A stretch of 64,000 nucleotides of DNA, taken from NCBI GenBank assembly GCA_033439765.1, contig JAULSN010000005.1:868001-932000 (forward strand), written 5' to 3'. A program made the position numbers and the translations under genes. The DNA comes from Lasiosphaeria ovina (Eukaryota > Ascomycota > Sordariomycetes > Sordariales > Lasiosphaeriaceae). Shown piece after piece: positions 21,203 through 30,938 of this stretch. Below the pieces are notes generated by a model, which saw only the letters and a program-made list of their open reading frames with translations, searched no databases and was not told where the DNA came from. The first letter of the stretch is position 1. Each line of letters starts with the position of its first letter.

Positions 21203-21470
21203 GGATGTTGGAAGCCGTAATAACTATTGTGCCACGGCACGGCGTCCGTTGTGCCCTCCGTTCCTCGCCTACGTCACTCCCCTTACTCCGCGGCTCAAGA
21301 CTGCTCGAGTGTCTGCAGGCATTGCCGTCCTGTTTTCTTTAGGCTTTTTTGGGAAGGGGGGGAGGGGCATGTTAGAAAAAGGAGGTCGAGAGTGCCGCTA
21401 CCTTGCCTTTTCGAATCCTTAGTCATGTATCATATTTATCGAGTGGGCAGTTTTGAGACCGTACCGGGAG

Positions 21471-21504
21471 CCAGCGGATCTCCGCGGCCAGCGGATCTCC
21501 GCGG
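21471..21504. repeat. 17-bp tandem duplication
   Basis: The unit CCAGCGGATCTCCGCGG occurs twice head to tail and is itself partly palindromic (CCGCGGAGATCCGC-like). No function is apparent. Confidence 0.7.
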
Positions 21505-22579
21505 CCTACGGAAGCGCCAGCTGCTACGGAACCGGGCCTCCAGTTGGTTCGAATCCTCTCTCGGCCTCCGAGCAAATGTGCCGAGCTGTGCCGAGTGCCG
21601 CCAACTACCTGCCCAGCACCCACCATATCAGCGTCATAGCCAGCCAACCAGCCACCAGATGAAAATAGCTGCGCTGGTTGTCTCGACACCCTCTCGCGCT
21701 GTGCCTGCTGCTTGTCTGACACTGATTAGCTGATGACCCCATTCGCCAACTAATTACTTTAACTATTACTAGCCTAGCAGCCCCAACATTTGGCAACACC
21801 CAACCCAACCGCCCCCCAAAGCCACCTGCCGCGCCTTTCCCGCTTGTGCATCCGCGTAGTCCGAGCGGCCAATATGCGGCCCTGCCTTGGTTTCTTGGTT
21901 TCAGCCCCGTAGTTCAGGACCAAAGCTGGGTCGAGGGCTCAGTGTGATAATCAAGGCCGGGGTTAAATATACTTGTATCAGGTATCACACACAGCGTAGA
22001 AGCTGGCATTTGATTACAGAGGCGAGTTAAAGTCACCGTATATCAATCTTTTGTTTCAAATGCCGGTGGGCATGGACATGGGTTGGCAACTCGGTTGTGC
22101 ATGAGCGCCATAATGAGTGACTGACGCCACCACATGTGCCCCCAACATCCTCATCTCGCTCCGTATAAACGGCAGTTGGTTGGTTGTTGCCATATCTCAT
22201 TGCACACTTCTCGAGATGAACAGTTTTAAATGCCGCGATGATGACCGGCGAGCCGCGAGACAAGTCTCCAAGCCCTGACCCAGCTTTGATAGCGGCCGCC
22301 GAGACTGCATCTGCGACTTTGCCGCTGTCCAAGCTAGACCAACCGGTATCAAAGCTAGGTCTGCGCCTGGAGATGTGTTTTGCCTTTGCCGTTGGCCCAT
22401 TCTAGCACCATCATCTGCTCCGTTCACCACTCCGCGCCACGCTAGCCAACATCTCAACGAGAGACATTTCAGTCATCGCGTTTCCGCCGCGGCCAAGAGC
22501 ACGGCGGGCGGGTTCAATTCCGTGGAAGCCGCCTGATGTCGGAGCTCAGATGACGGCCATCGGAGCTTGTCTGGATGTG

Positions 22580-22585
22580 TATAAA
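22580..22585 (+). promoter_or_regulatory. TATA box upstream of the small Cys/His protein gene
   Basis: TATAAA lies 217 bases before the ATG at 22797, followed by a CCAAT-containing and C/T-rich leader with a CATCATCAT run. This arrangement is usual for expressed fungal genes and supports the plus strand as the coding one. Confidence 0.5.
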
Positions 22586-22796
22586 GACGATGCCATCTCC
22601 GACTCAACCTATGTCCTTCTATCTCAATCACATCCAATATCATCATCATCATCATCGCCTCCAACTACACTCCAGCCACACATTCCTTGAGTAAATTCTT
22701 CTACCTCTCATTTTATCGTCTTCCACCGCTCCACACATCCAGCCCCGCTACCCGGAAAATAAAAGAAAGAAGAAAAAGAGGGACCAGCCCGACAAC

Positions 22797-23060
22797 ATGT
22801 TTATGTTCGAACTCGTAACATTCTCGTGCGGCCACGGCAAAATCCAGCAAATGGATTATTCCTGCGAGATAATGAAAAGACACAAGGTCGGAACCTGCAG
22901 ATATGACAAGAAAAACCCGCAGCACACGCCCAATCCAGTTGAGGATAATACCAAGCAATGCCCCGATTGCACCCGCATGCTCAACGAGAGTGTCGACTAT
23001 GAGCACTATAATACACACGGCCAAGGCCACGGCAGCACGTCGGGATCCACTCGTCATTGA
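22797..23060 (+). CDS. Small Cys/His-rich protein, possible zinc binder
   Basis: A single-exon frame of 87 codons starts at a good ATG (gacaacATG). Cysteines and histidines are spaced as in a small zinc-binding fold: FSCGHGK (residues 9-15), DYSC, KRHKVGTCRYDKK and CPDC. The C-terminus is His/Gly/Ser-rich. A TATA box and leader precede it. An overlapping minus frame with hydrophobic segments lacks an ATG at its listed start and is judged a shadow. The family and function are not recognised. Confidence 0.55.
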   Translation: MFMFELVTFSCGHGKIQQMDYSCEIMKRHKVGTCRYDKKNPQHTPNPVEDNTKQCPDCTRMLNESVDYEHYNTHGQGHGSTSGSTRH

Positions 23061-24067
23061 TGAGAAGAACGGAGAAAGGACCGACGGTCGGACCGACGGA
23101 GGAGAGGGATGATTGGGGGAAGGGGGGTGGGGGGTGGCTGTTGATGCACATGCGTCCCAAACCAACCACGGAGTTCGGCCGGCCAACGCCGCGGGACGGC
23201 ACGGAGGCGGCGAGGCAAAAGAAGGGGGTGAGAGACGTCACGGCAATGGGGAGGACTGGAAAATGGGGGCGGGCTGGATCCCGCCCCTTTTCAAGAAAAT
23301 ATCCCCAGAAAGAAAAAAAAGGCAGACTTGAAAGCTGGCCTTTCTTTGCTGCGCTTTTTGGCGGGGATGCCACTCGTTTTCAACTACTATATATATAATA
23401 CGTAACCAGAGGAGAGTCGGCAGGGGGCAGCACCGGCGCTGTTGTTTGGACTCAAGTATACTCGTAGCTGGTTACCTAGGTATCTTCTAGCCCTCCTTAC
23501 CTGAGCTTTCAACAAACATATACTCTGTCCCAATCCCGGGAAGCATGCTCTCTCTCACGCTCTGATCCCGAGGATAGTCCAGGGTGAAAGCATCGGCGAG
23601 GAGTCAGGAGTAGGGCGCCCCTGATTATGACACCTAATACCTGTTAAGAATGTAGGCTGAAATAAAGGGGGTTTCACAGGTCGACCAGGATATCATGCTA
23701 ATTTTGGCTACGTCCTATTTAGTTCTAGGCCAAGAACCTCAAAACTTTTAGAATCCTTAGTTGACTCACACATATTCAATATTTTATGCACACCCTGTTG
23801 AGGCCGCGAATAGTCCAAAAGAGGAAATATTGGGTGGCAAATATCTCCGAATCTTGTCCGATCAATTTCGACTTGGTTATGAGTCAACCAAGGCTTTTCG
23901 AAGGGCCCCGACTTCTTGCAAGAATGATTAGGGGCTGCCTTCATTTCTTTCTTCTTTACCACAATCAATCATTCACTTGGTCCAGATTCCTGCCTCTTTC
24001 TTTGCTGCGTGTCACGACGTCTGTACTCATTTTTGTGGCTTCCGGTCCACGTCCTCTCATTTTCACC
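23061..24067. other. Intergenic, nothing supported
   Basis: The frame of the following gene extends back in phase to an ATG at 23786, so part of this stretch could be its N-terminus. Otherwise only short frames and an AT-rich patch (tatatataata near 23390) are seen. Confidence 0.4.
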
Positions 24068-25228
24068 ATGTGGAAAGCTGCGCTGTGCAATGTTCTTGGT
24101 GTTATGTACACCTTCCGCGAGCGCGTCGGGCAGGTTTTTGACGGCGGCGATCATACCACGGCCGAGCATTCCGCGGCGTGTGCTCATCTGTTTAGAGCCC
24201 CTATTGTGTCGACATCAACGCCGCCCGTCGGTGTCGTGTCTGCCACTGCCACTGCCACGGTGTTGTACACGGACATCATCGTCGACACTAGCACCACGGA
24301 TCCAGTCAACACCGCCCCCGCCCATCCCACCGCGCACCACCTCCATGGCAACGAAGCCCGGCAGGATAAGTGGAAGTCCTCATCAAATGAGACAGCAGCA
24401 GCGTCTTCGACAACGTCCGCCGCCGTCCCGTTCAACGTTGCCGCGGTCGGGGAGTCCATGTTGGTCCCAACCATGATCGTGACTGAGAAAACCGCAAGCG
24501 TCCAGACTAGGACAACCACCATCTACATAACCGTGAGCACCGTCACCACGTCCACGGCGGTGTTAGTCGTGACCACGGCCGAGACAATCACCATCACCTT
24601 CACCACGCCAGCCGCTTGCGCCGTCACCACGACAGCCCCCGCCAACGCCACCACTTCCAGCGCCACCATCATGTCCACCGTGTCGTCAGTCGCAACCGCA
24701 GCCGACACAACCAACACCACCACGACGACAGCCAAGACAGCCCCCGTCAGCACCACCACAAGCGTCAGCACCGCAGCCAGCAGCACCGCCCCCTCGCAGA
24801 CCGGCCTCGTCGCCATCGTCGGCGGCGGCGCGTACGACGGCTGGTTCCTCCGCTGGAGGCAGGGGTGCACGGCAGCGGTGGCGGGGAACATGGCGCTGTC
24901 GCCCACCGCCGGCAACGGTACCGCCATCGTCTTTGCCACCTCGGGCGGCAGCCCGTTCCTGCCCGGCATGCCCGCCGCGACACTGCACCTCCGCATGGAA
25001 GACCCGGAGCATGGTGCGCTTGCCTTCTTGATGGCCGCTCAGGCCACTGCCGGCGGCGGCGGCGGCAGCCCGTCCGTCGAGTGTGCCGTGAACAGCTCGA
25101 GCAGCGCCGTCAGCTGCACCGCGTCGAATGGGCTGGATGGTGTGTTCCTGTGCGGGATGGACGTGTACATGGCTGCTCCGAGCTGGAACTCGTCGGGCTG
25201 CGCGCCGGTCTGGCTCAGGTTCGTTTGA
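24068..25228 (+). CDS. Thr/Ser-rich mucin-like protein with Cys-containing C-terminal domain
   Basis: A single-exon frame of 386 codons was taken from the ATG at 24068 (caccATGTGG); an in-phase ATG at 23786 would add 94 residues including two hydrophobic stretches, so the start is uncertain. Residues about 130-255 are a Thr/Ser/Ala/Val-rich linker (TTTIYITVSTVTTST) of the heavily O-glycosylated kind. The last about 120 residues look folded, with cysteines in QGCTAA, VECAVN, VSCTAS, FLCGMD and SGCAPV and potential N-glycosylation sites. This layout suggests a secreted or wall-anchored surface protein. A convincing signal peptide is lacking with the chosen start. No known domain was recognised. 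Confidence 0.5.
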   Translation: MWKAALCNVLGVMYTFRERVGQVFDGGDHTTAEHSAACAHLFRAPIVSTSTPPVGVVSATATATVLYTDIIVDTSTTDPVNTAPAHPTAHHLHGNEARQDKWKSSSNETAAASSTTSAAVPFNVAAVGESMLVPTMIVTEKTASVQTRTTTIYITVSTVTTSTAVLVVTTAETITITFTTPAACAVTTTAPANATTSSATIMSTVSSVATAADTTNTTTTTAKTAPVSTTTSVSTAASSTAPSQTGLVAIVGGGAYDGWFLRWRQGCTAAVAGNMALSPTAGNGTAIVFATSGGSPFLPGMPAATLHLRMEDPEHGALAFLMAAQATAGGGGGSPSVECAVNSSSSAVSCTASNGLDGVFLCGMDVYMAAPSWNSSGCAPVWLRFV

Positions 25229-25837
25229 TGTACCCACCCACCGCACCGCGCGGATCCGGGAATATGTGAGGAGGATGCGTGGGTTGGTAGGTATCTCCGG
25301 GGGTGTCTGTCGAGTGCGCTTGGCCACTTTGGACTGGCGTGTTCACACAAGGCGTTGTGATCTAGTTCTACCACCAACATCCAGCGTTGGTCCAAATATT
25401 TTTGTATCCATATTTGGTTAAATTTGGCCTCAAATTCGAATATATGACTGGCCTAGAGGGCGTTATTTGACTTGTTTGATTTGTAATATATTTGAGTTGT
25501 TGCCAGCGCTAGTGCGCGCGCGTCAGGGAGTGTGGGTTGGGGTGCTCTTTCCTTACAAGTATATACGTCCCGCCTAAAATATACTTGTCAGGGGTGTTTT
25601 AGGGGTCCGGAAATGGTGGGTTTGGGCCGAACCAAACAAGGCGATTTTATCGGGGAATGCGCTTGAAACTTTCTGGGTTCAACCCCCCCCCCCTCGGCAC
25701 TTGGACCGGGATCCCAAGAGGCAGAATTGGTAGCTAGCCTCTAGCGCAATTACTCTCCGTTTAAAGAACTTCTAAACTGTATATTCTTCTAGGTAATGAC
25801 TACATAAAGAGGTAGTTTCAATCTAAAGTTATGCCTA
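25229..25837. other. Intergenic, nothing recognised
   Basis: AT-rich runs around 25380-25500 and a run of ten C at 25683 are the only noticeable features. Confidence 0.4.
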
Positions 25838-26491
25838 CTAGCTTAGTGGTAGCCGGGGCTGTAGAGGGCGGAGGGGCTGTAGATCACGCTGGGGAAAGTA
25901 CGGATTGTAAGGACCAGGCTCCACCCACGGCCTCGCACGCCCCCTCAAACGATCTTCCGCACGCTCCATAAAAATCTGCAATTCTCTCGCATCTCGCGCA
26001 CGATCCCTCGAGCGCTCTCTCAAACGATCTTGCGCACGCTCCTTCGAACGATCCCTCATACTCATCCAAATCTGCAACTCTCTCGCATCTCGCGCACGAT
26101 CCCTCGAGCGCTCCCTCTCATACTCCCTCGCACGCTCTTTGGATCGCTCTCTCGCACGCTCCCTCGAACGATCCCTCGCCTCCGCTAACCGCAGCAACTC
26201 CCTCTCGGCCTGCTCACGATTGCTCGCGAGTATGGTCTGTAACAGCATTTCCCGCTCCCTAGCCCCAGAGTCCTGAGGGCTACTGTTGGGCTCGGTGGGC
26301 CCAGCAGCCTCGGGGCTGTCTCTGGGCGGCCTCTCAGAAATAGAAACCCTATCGTGTTCACGGCACTTCCCCGTGTCGGCAGATCTCGGGTCTTCATATT
26401 TAGCCTTCTGCCTGGGACAGGACACGACTTCGCAGGCATCTGCAGAACCCTTAGCTCTAGACTGGGGGCAAATGGTGAACGGAGTGGTGCC
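25838..26491 (-). pseudogene. Arg/Glu-repeat ORF without start codon, probable gene remnant
   Basis: The minus frame is open from 26491 (just after a TGA) to 25838 but has no ATG before its middle. Its first part has spaced Cys/His (TICPQS, ACEVVSCPRQ, TGKCREHD) that recall small zinc-binding modules. The rest is almost pure Arg/Glu/Asp/Ala with a duplicated block RSRDRARDARELQI (about 99-bp spacing, near 25970 and 26070), a predicted charged single helix. It may be the 3' exon of a gene whose 5' exons are lost or not recognised. The family is unknown. Confidence 0.4.
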
Positions 26492-26755
26492 TCACGCTTT
26501 TGGCAGTAGCGCATGCCAAGCGCTACAATGGTATTTGAGCAGCGTGGGTTGTGGCATCTGTCTGTATGTTTACCAGCAAGGTGTCAGTACTGATTGATGT
26601 CGCAACGGATGTCAAGAGCAAGGGTGGCAGCGCTATAATTACGTGCCAAGCAATCCCCATCCGAATTGCAAATATAACACCGGTCTGTACAACAGTTAGG
26701 AAAGTCAACAAAAGTGGAAAAGAGCCATTGCTCTGACGAAAGAACCGCCAGGCGT

Positions 26756-26972
26756 TTTCAGAAGCCAAAGCATGCAAAAGCAGTCAAAAAGAGGGTATTC
26801 CAAGTGTGTGTATTCCGTTGTGTAGAAGGAAGAAAAGCTCTTCGCCCTGCAGGCCGGGGAACAGTGTAGAGCCTGTGGAAAAGGCGGTCTAATTAGGTGC
26901 CCTGTGCGCACCCTGCCCGGCCCCTGCCCGGACCCTCAAGACCATGCCAAATCCAGTATGGCCTTTCTAACA
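26756..26972 (-). repeat. LTR (3' copy in element orientation)
   Basis: 217 bases, same as the other LTR by eye. In element orientation it begins TGTTAG and ends CTGAAA, so the terminal CA of the usual TG...CA rule is absent. Confidence 0.93.
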
Positions 26973-26982
26973 CACCCCCTCA
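26973..26982 (-). other. Polypurine tract
   Basis: The minus strand reads TGAGGGGGTG directly before the 3' LTR, the expected place and composition for the plus-strand primer of a retroelement. Confidence 0.7.
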
Positions 26983-27075
26983 GTTGAAGCTATTCCCGGC
27001 TTCAACTGCCCAAAGTAACCGCATGTAAAAGTAAACATACAAAATCCTTCCTTCCTTTCCGTGCCCTGAGGGCAT

Positions 27076-27810
27076 TCACAACTCCCTAGGCAAATCCAAA
27101 TGCCCAACCGGGGTTCCTTCCTCTTGCCTTCTAGCCACCAACTGCCGTGATACGTCCTGTAGGTTCATCTGATGCACGAACTCCGTGAAGGCGTTGTTTT
27201 GTAGTGCCTTCGTCAGGCCGTTAGCGATCATTTCTGCGCTCTTCGTGTACACTGCCTTTATATGCCCAAGCCTGTATTCCTGCCGCAGCCAGTGGTTGTG
27301 AATATCAATATGCCGAAGGTTCGTCTTCAACTGGGAGATCTCTTCTGTTAATAACCGAATAGTTATGCGGTTGTTATATTCGACGGTGATGCGGTGGTCC
27401 TTAAGGTTGACGTGCAGCTCCTTCAGTAGCCTGCTGACATATAGGGCTTCCTTTGTGGCCTGCGAGAGAGCAAGCAACTCCGCCTCGGTGGTTGAAGTCG
27501 TTACGGTGGCCTGTTTATTCGCCCTCCAGCCGATTATGCCCCTAAAAAGCTTTATGGCGTAGGCTTGTGAGCTCTTCCGGTCTACCGAGTTGTCCCCGAA
27601 GGAAGCGTTACTGGCCACCCTGAAGTTATCGTCGCCTCCGAACTGTAGGGCTAGATGACTGGTGCGAAGTAGGTAGCCGAGGACCCGGTTAGCCGCCTTA
27701 TGGTGCTCCGGGCCGGGGTTGGTCGTGAAGCGAGAGAGCCGGGAGATGGCGAAAGCCACGTCCGGGCGAGTGATGACGGCGGTATATATGATGGAGCCGA
27801 CCTTCCGCAT
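27076..27810 (-). pseudogene. Copia RNase H and end of reverse transcriptase
   Basis: This 244-codon open frame holds GSIIYTAVITRPDVAFAIS (the end of the RT thumb) followed by the RNase H part with SQAYAIKLFRG, WRANKQATVTTSTTEAELLA and LRHIDIHNHWLRQE, all standard copia landmarks. The frame is unbroken although the upstream part of the same polyprotein is destroyed, so it is a fragment. Confidence 0.85.
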
Positions 27811-28071
27811 ATACCGTAGGATGTCGGCCTTCTTCGCGAGAGCTTCATAGGGTAATAGCTCCTCCCTCGCTATAGGCGTGCTGGTGGGCGGTGTAGGTGA
27901 TATGTCGGTAAGGGTACCTATTTTGGTAATATATAAAGACTATAATAACCACAGGCGCCGCTTGGCCCTGTTACGGAGGATCTCAATACCTAGGAACTAC
28001 TGTAAATTATCCCCACCCGTAAGCTGGAAGCGGGCCTTGAGCTTCTCGATGACTTCGAGAGCTTCCTTCCT

Positions 28072-28296
28072 CTATTGCTCCCTAAAGGCGAGGACGATGT
28101 TATCCATATAGAAGAAAATGATCACGCCGTTGTTGGTGAAGGTATACGGTTCGTAAGGGACGGGGCTATAGCCTAGGGTCTTGAGTGCCCCGGAGAGTGC
28201 CCTCTGCCAAAGAAGTGGTAATCTCCTGAGTCCATATAGAGCCTTATTAAGCCTTAAAACGGTGCCCGGCTTCTTGTGCCCCGGTGGTATGCGCAT
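28072..28296 (-). pseudogene. Copia reverse transcriptase core fragment
   Basis: The fragment has NKALYGLRRLPLLW and FYMDNIVLAF. The catalytic YxDD box reads YMDN, so the second catalytic Asp is lost by a G-to-A type change. Stops lie on both sides. The enzyme cannot be active. Confidence 0.8.
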
Positions 28297-28830
28297 ATAA
28301 ACCTCCTCGTCCAGGGAGGCATTTACGAAGGTATTGACGGCGTTATACTATAGGAGCTCAAGGTCGAAGCGTACAGCTATCGCCATAATCGTGCGGAAGG
28401 ACCGGCCGGCTAGGGTTGTAGCGTAATTACTTTCCGAGAGGTTCTTCGGCTATTAATCTCCCCGGATAACTAGTCGGGCCTTATATTTGATAAACCTTCC
28501 GTATTTATCGAACTTATAGACGTATACCCACCTATAGTCTAGGACCTTAATACCTTTTAGGCCTCGTTATAGGACCTCTACCTACGAACGTATCTCTATA
28601 TAACTCTATAGATATGCCCTCTCTACGTCCTCGAAGAGGTTCCCCATAGGGTGGTCCTTCAAGTCCCCGTAGTGACCCGGTGGGTCCGGGAGGTCCCGGC
28701 GGTATATAGACAACGGGGTCTTCAGCAACCGTTCGACCTATACCCTCGTAAGGGTCTTCCTTCCTAAGGTCCCTACCCTAGAAGATAATATGCCTATATA
28801 GAAAGACCCATTCTAATACTCCTAAATACT

Positions 28831-28936
28831 AAGCTTGGCTACCCGGGTTTTCCCCGGATTAGCCCCCGGCCCGTATTCTACCGTTATACTGAGCTTGGCT
28901 ACCCGGGTTTCCCCAAGGTCGGCCCCCGGCCCGTAT
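28831..28936. repeat. 60-bp period tandem duplication inside the retroelement
   Basis: AGCTTGGCTACCCGGGTTT, and later GCCCCCGGCCCGTAT, occur twice at a 60-base spacing in the linker between integrase and reverse transcriptase. Some differences between the copies fit later mutation. Confidence 0.65.
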
Positions 28937-29784
28937 AATATAATCGCCCCGGCTAGTATAGCTGTAGGCGGCGACTATAGTAGTATAGGGAGCGACCCGC
29001 TGCCCTTCCCTCCTACCGTATAGCTTCCGTATGGCTCAGGGACCTCCCTATACGCCACGATCTTATCCTCTATAACGCCGTCGTCATCCTCTAGTATATT
29101 AGTAATATCCCTAATATCTTCCTAGTCCCCAGGGGTGGCTACTACTTCCTCAATATCAGGTTCCCTAACCGTAAGGGCCTCAAGGTGGTTCGCGAGGGCT
29201 ATAGGGTCCATTTCCCGGACGTCTTACGCCAGGGTTTCCAGCTTACCGTCAAATATAGTATTCTCGTCGAAGATGACGTCCCGGGTGACGATAACTATAT
29301 TCTTTAAAGGCACCTACACCCTATAGATATTGGTCGCTATATAGCCGATAAGGTAGCCGATCCACGCCTTAGGCTCAAAACGCTTGAGGCGTTCTTCCTT
29401 ATTTTGGGCCCTATCGGTCATCGCGTATACCTTATAGCCAAAGACCCGCAAGTACCCTGAGTACGGAAGAGTATAGCCGTTGAAGAAGGAATACCAGGCC
29501 TGATAAGGAGTCTTCTAGTCATTCTGAGCGCGAGGCTGCCTATTGAGTAGGTAGATAGCCGTTCGAGAGATCTCCCGCCATAATTTATTCGGGAATACGG
29601 CTCCTAAAGCGAGTGTAAGGGCTTTCTACTTAACTAACGCCCCCGCCCTCTCGGCGGTACCGTTCTATCCCTATATACGGGGCGCCGAGGGCTTCTAGAC
29701 TAGGCCATGCCTCCTAAAGAAGTCCGTAAACTCTACTAACTTGAGCTCGTTATCTGACTCGATAACCTTCGGTACGACTTTGTG

Positions 29785-30574
29785 TTAAACCCTTAACTCC
29801 TTGAAGAAGGCTTCCAAAATAGCAATAAGGGTCACGTACTTCCGGTCGGTAGTATAAAAATCCCAGCTTATACCTATATAGCGGTCGGTCACTAGCATAA
29901 GAGAGTCATACTTCTTATCGTCAGGCTCCCAGTTATGAAAGTCAATCGCAAAGCAGTCCCCGGGCCGTTGAGGCTTGTCTTTTGGCTCTCGTTTGACCTG
30001 TCGCTTTATTTTGGCCCGCGCGTATACGCTACACTCGACTATTTTGATGCCCTTGATACGCACCCCCTGAGCTGTGTTGACGAGTCTTTCCAGGGCGCCG
30101 GGGCCCGGGTGGCCCATACGCAGGTGCCAGATTTCGGCGCTCACGCTCCGGGGCTTCCTTTTGGTGTAGGAATTGAACCGGTTCCTTCTCGTGAAGAAGG
30201 CGGCCCTGCTCAGGTCTTCCGGAATATGCTCAATGACGAATTGGTCGTGCCGGGCCTGCAGCACGCATACTACCGATTGATCCGTCATGCGGCGTAGGTA
30301 GGTGGGGTCCCCGCTGTTATCCCAGTGCATGCCTCTCTCATGTAGGCGCCGCAGTGACACCAGGTTGCATGCGATACCTTCACACAGGGCCACATTGTAC
30401 AGCCTCAGGACCTTCTTTCCTCCGAATGTATTGCTGACTTGCAGGTCCACCTCGCCGTATGCAGTGATAGGGATCTTGTGGTCCCCAGCCCACACGAATT
30501 CCCCCGCGAGGGCGTGCCGAATGTTGAGGAAGCGGCTGACTTGGTTGAAGATGTGTATTGTAGAGCCTGAGTCC
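29785..30574 (-). pseudogene. Copia protease and N-terminal integrase fragment
   Basis: It starts near the protease active site (LDSGSTIHIF, just after a TGA where Trp is usual), continues through IWHLRMGHPG (the His pair of the integrase zinc domain) and ECSVYARAKIKRQ, where the second Cys of the CxxC pair is Tyr, to the first integrase catalytic Asp in AIDFHNWEP. A stop at 29785 ends it before the rest of the integrase core. Confidence 0.82.
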
Positions 30575-30704
30575 AGTCATCCGAGCCCTCGAGGGCGACT
30601 GTCTTCTCTTTTGTTGTCATGTGGTTTTCCGGGCGCGGTGCGCGTGGACTGCTCTGTCGGTATAGAGGCTTCAATAGATGTTTGTTGTTGTATTGGGGAA
30701 TGCA

Positions 30705-30721
30705 GCTTCCGGGCTCATAAC
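30705..30721 (-). other. Primer-binding site matching the initiator tRNA-Met anticodon arm
   Basis: The plus strand reads gcttccGGGCTCATAAC up to the LTR border. GGGCTCATAAC is the anticodon arm (anticodon CAT) of eukaryotic initiator tRNA-Met. A primer made from a cleaved half of this tRNA is known for Drosophila copia and some fungal copia elements. Confidence 0.65.
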
Positions 30722-30938
30722 TTTCAGAAGCCAAAGCATGCAAAAGCAGTCAAAAAGAGGGTATTCCAAGTGTGTGTATTCCGTTGTGTAGAAGGAAGAA
30801 AAGCTCTTCGCCCTGCAGGCCGGGGAACAGTGTAGAGCCTGTGGAAAAGGCGGTCTAATTAGGTGCCCTGTGCGCACCCTGCCCGGCCCCTGCCCGGACC
30901 CTCAAGACCATGCCAAATCCAGTATGGCCTTTCTAACA
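30722..30938 (-). repeat. LTR (5' copy in element orientation)
   Basis: 217 bases, identical by eye to the copy at 26756-26972. The GGCGT target duplication follows it at 30939. Confidence 0.93.

Larger units (their letters stand above)
20728..22579. other. Gene-poor intergenic stretch with small repeats
   Basis: No gene is supported. It holds the imperfect inverted repeat at 21070-21202, a 17-bp direct duplication at 21471-21504 and several short frames full of stops. The right end is promoter DNA for the small Cys/His protein gene. Confidence 0.4.
26756..30938 (-). mobile_element. Ty1/copia LTR retrotransposon, full length, coding region decayed
   Basis: Two 217-bp direct repeats (26756-26972 and 30722-30938) appear identical over their whole length and are flanked by the 5-bp target duplication GGCGT (26751-26755 and 30939-30943). 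The element is 4183 bases long. On the minus strand the order is 5' LTR, primer site, protease, integrase, reverse transcriptase, RNase H, purine tract, 3' LTR, which is the copia order. The two ends of the interior keep long open frames, while about 27850-29780 is full of stops and very poor in CA/TG and rich in TA, as left by RIP. No gag was recognised, so the copy cannot move on its own. It lies in gene-poor DNA and interrupts no recognised gene. Confidence 0.93.

Noticed and set aside
22713..23186. Minus-strand ORF of 157 codons with hydrophobic segments
   Set aside because: Its first codon is TTG, it overlaps the plus-strand Cys/His gene that has an ATG, TATA box and leader, and no family was recognised.
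24523..25327. Minus-strand ORFs of 157 and 213 codons
   Set aside because: They are the reverse reading of the Thr/Ser-rich repeat region of the plus-strand gene and are hydrophobic or Arg/Gly-rich by composition only.
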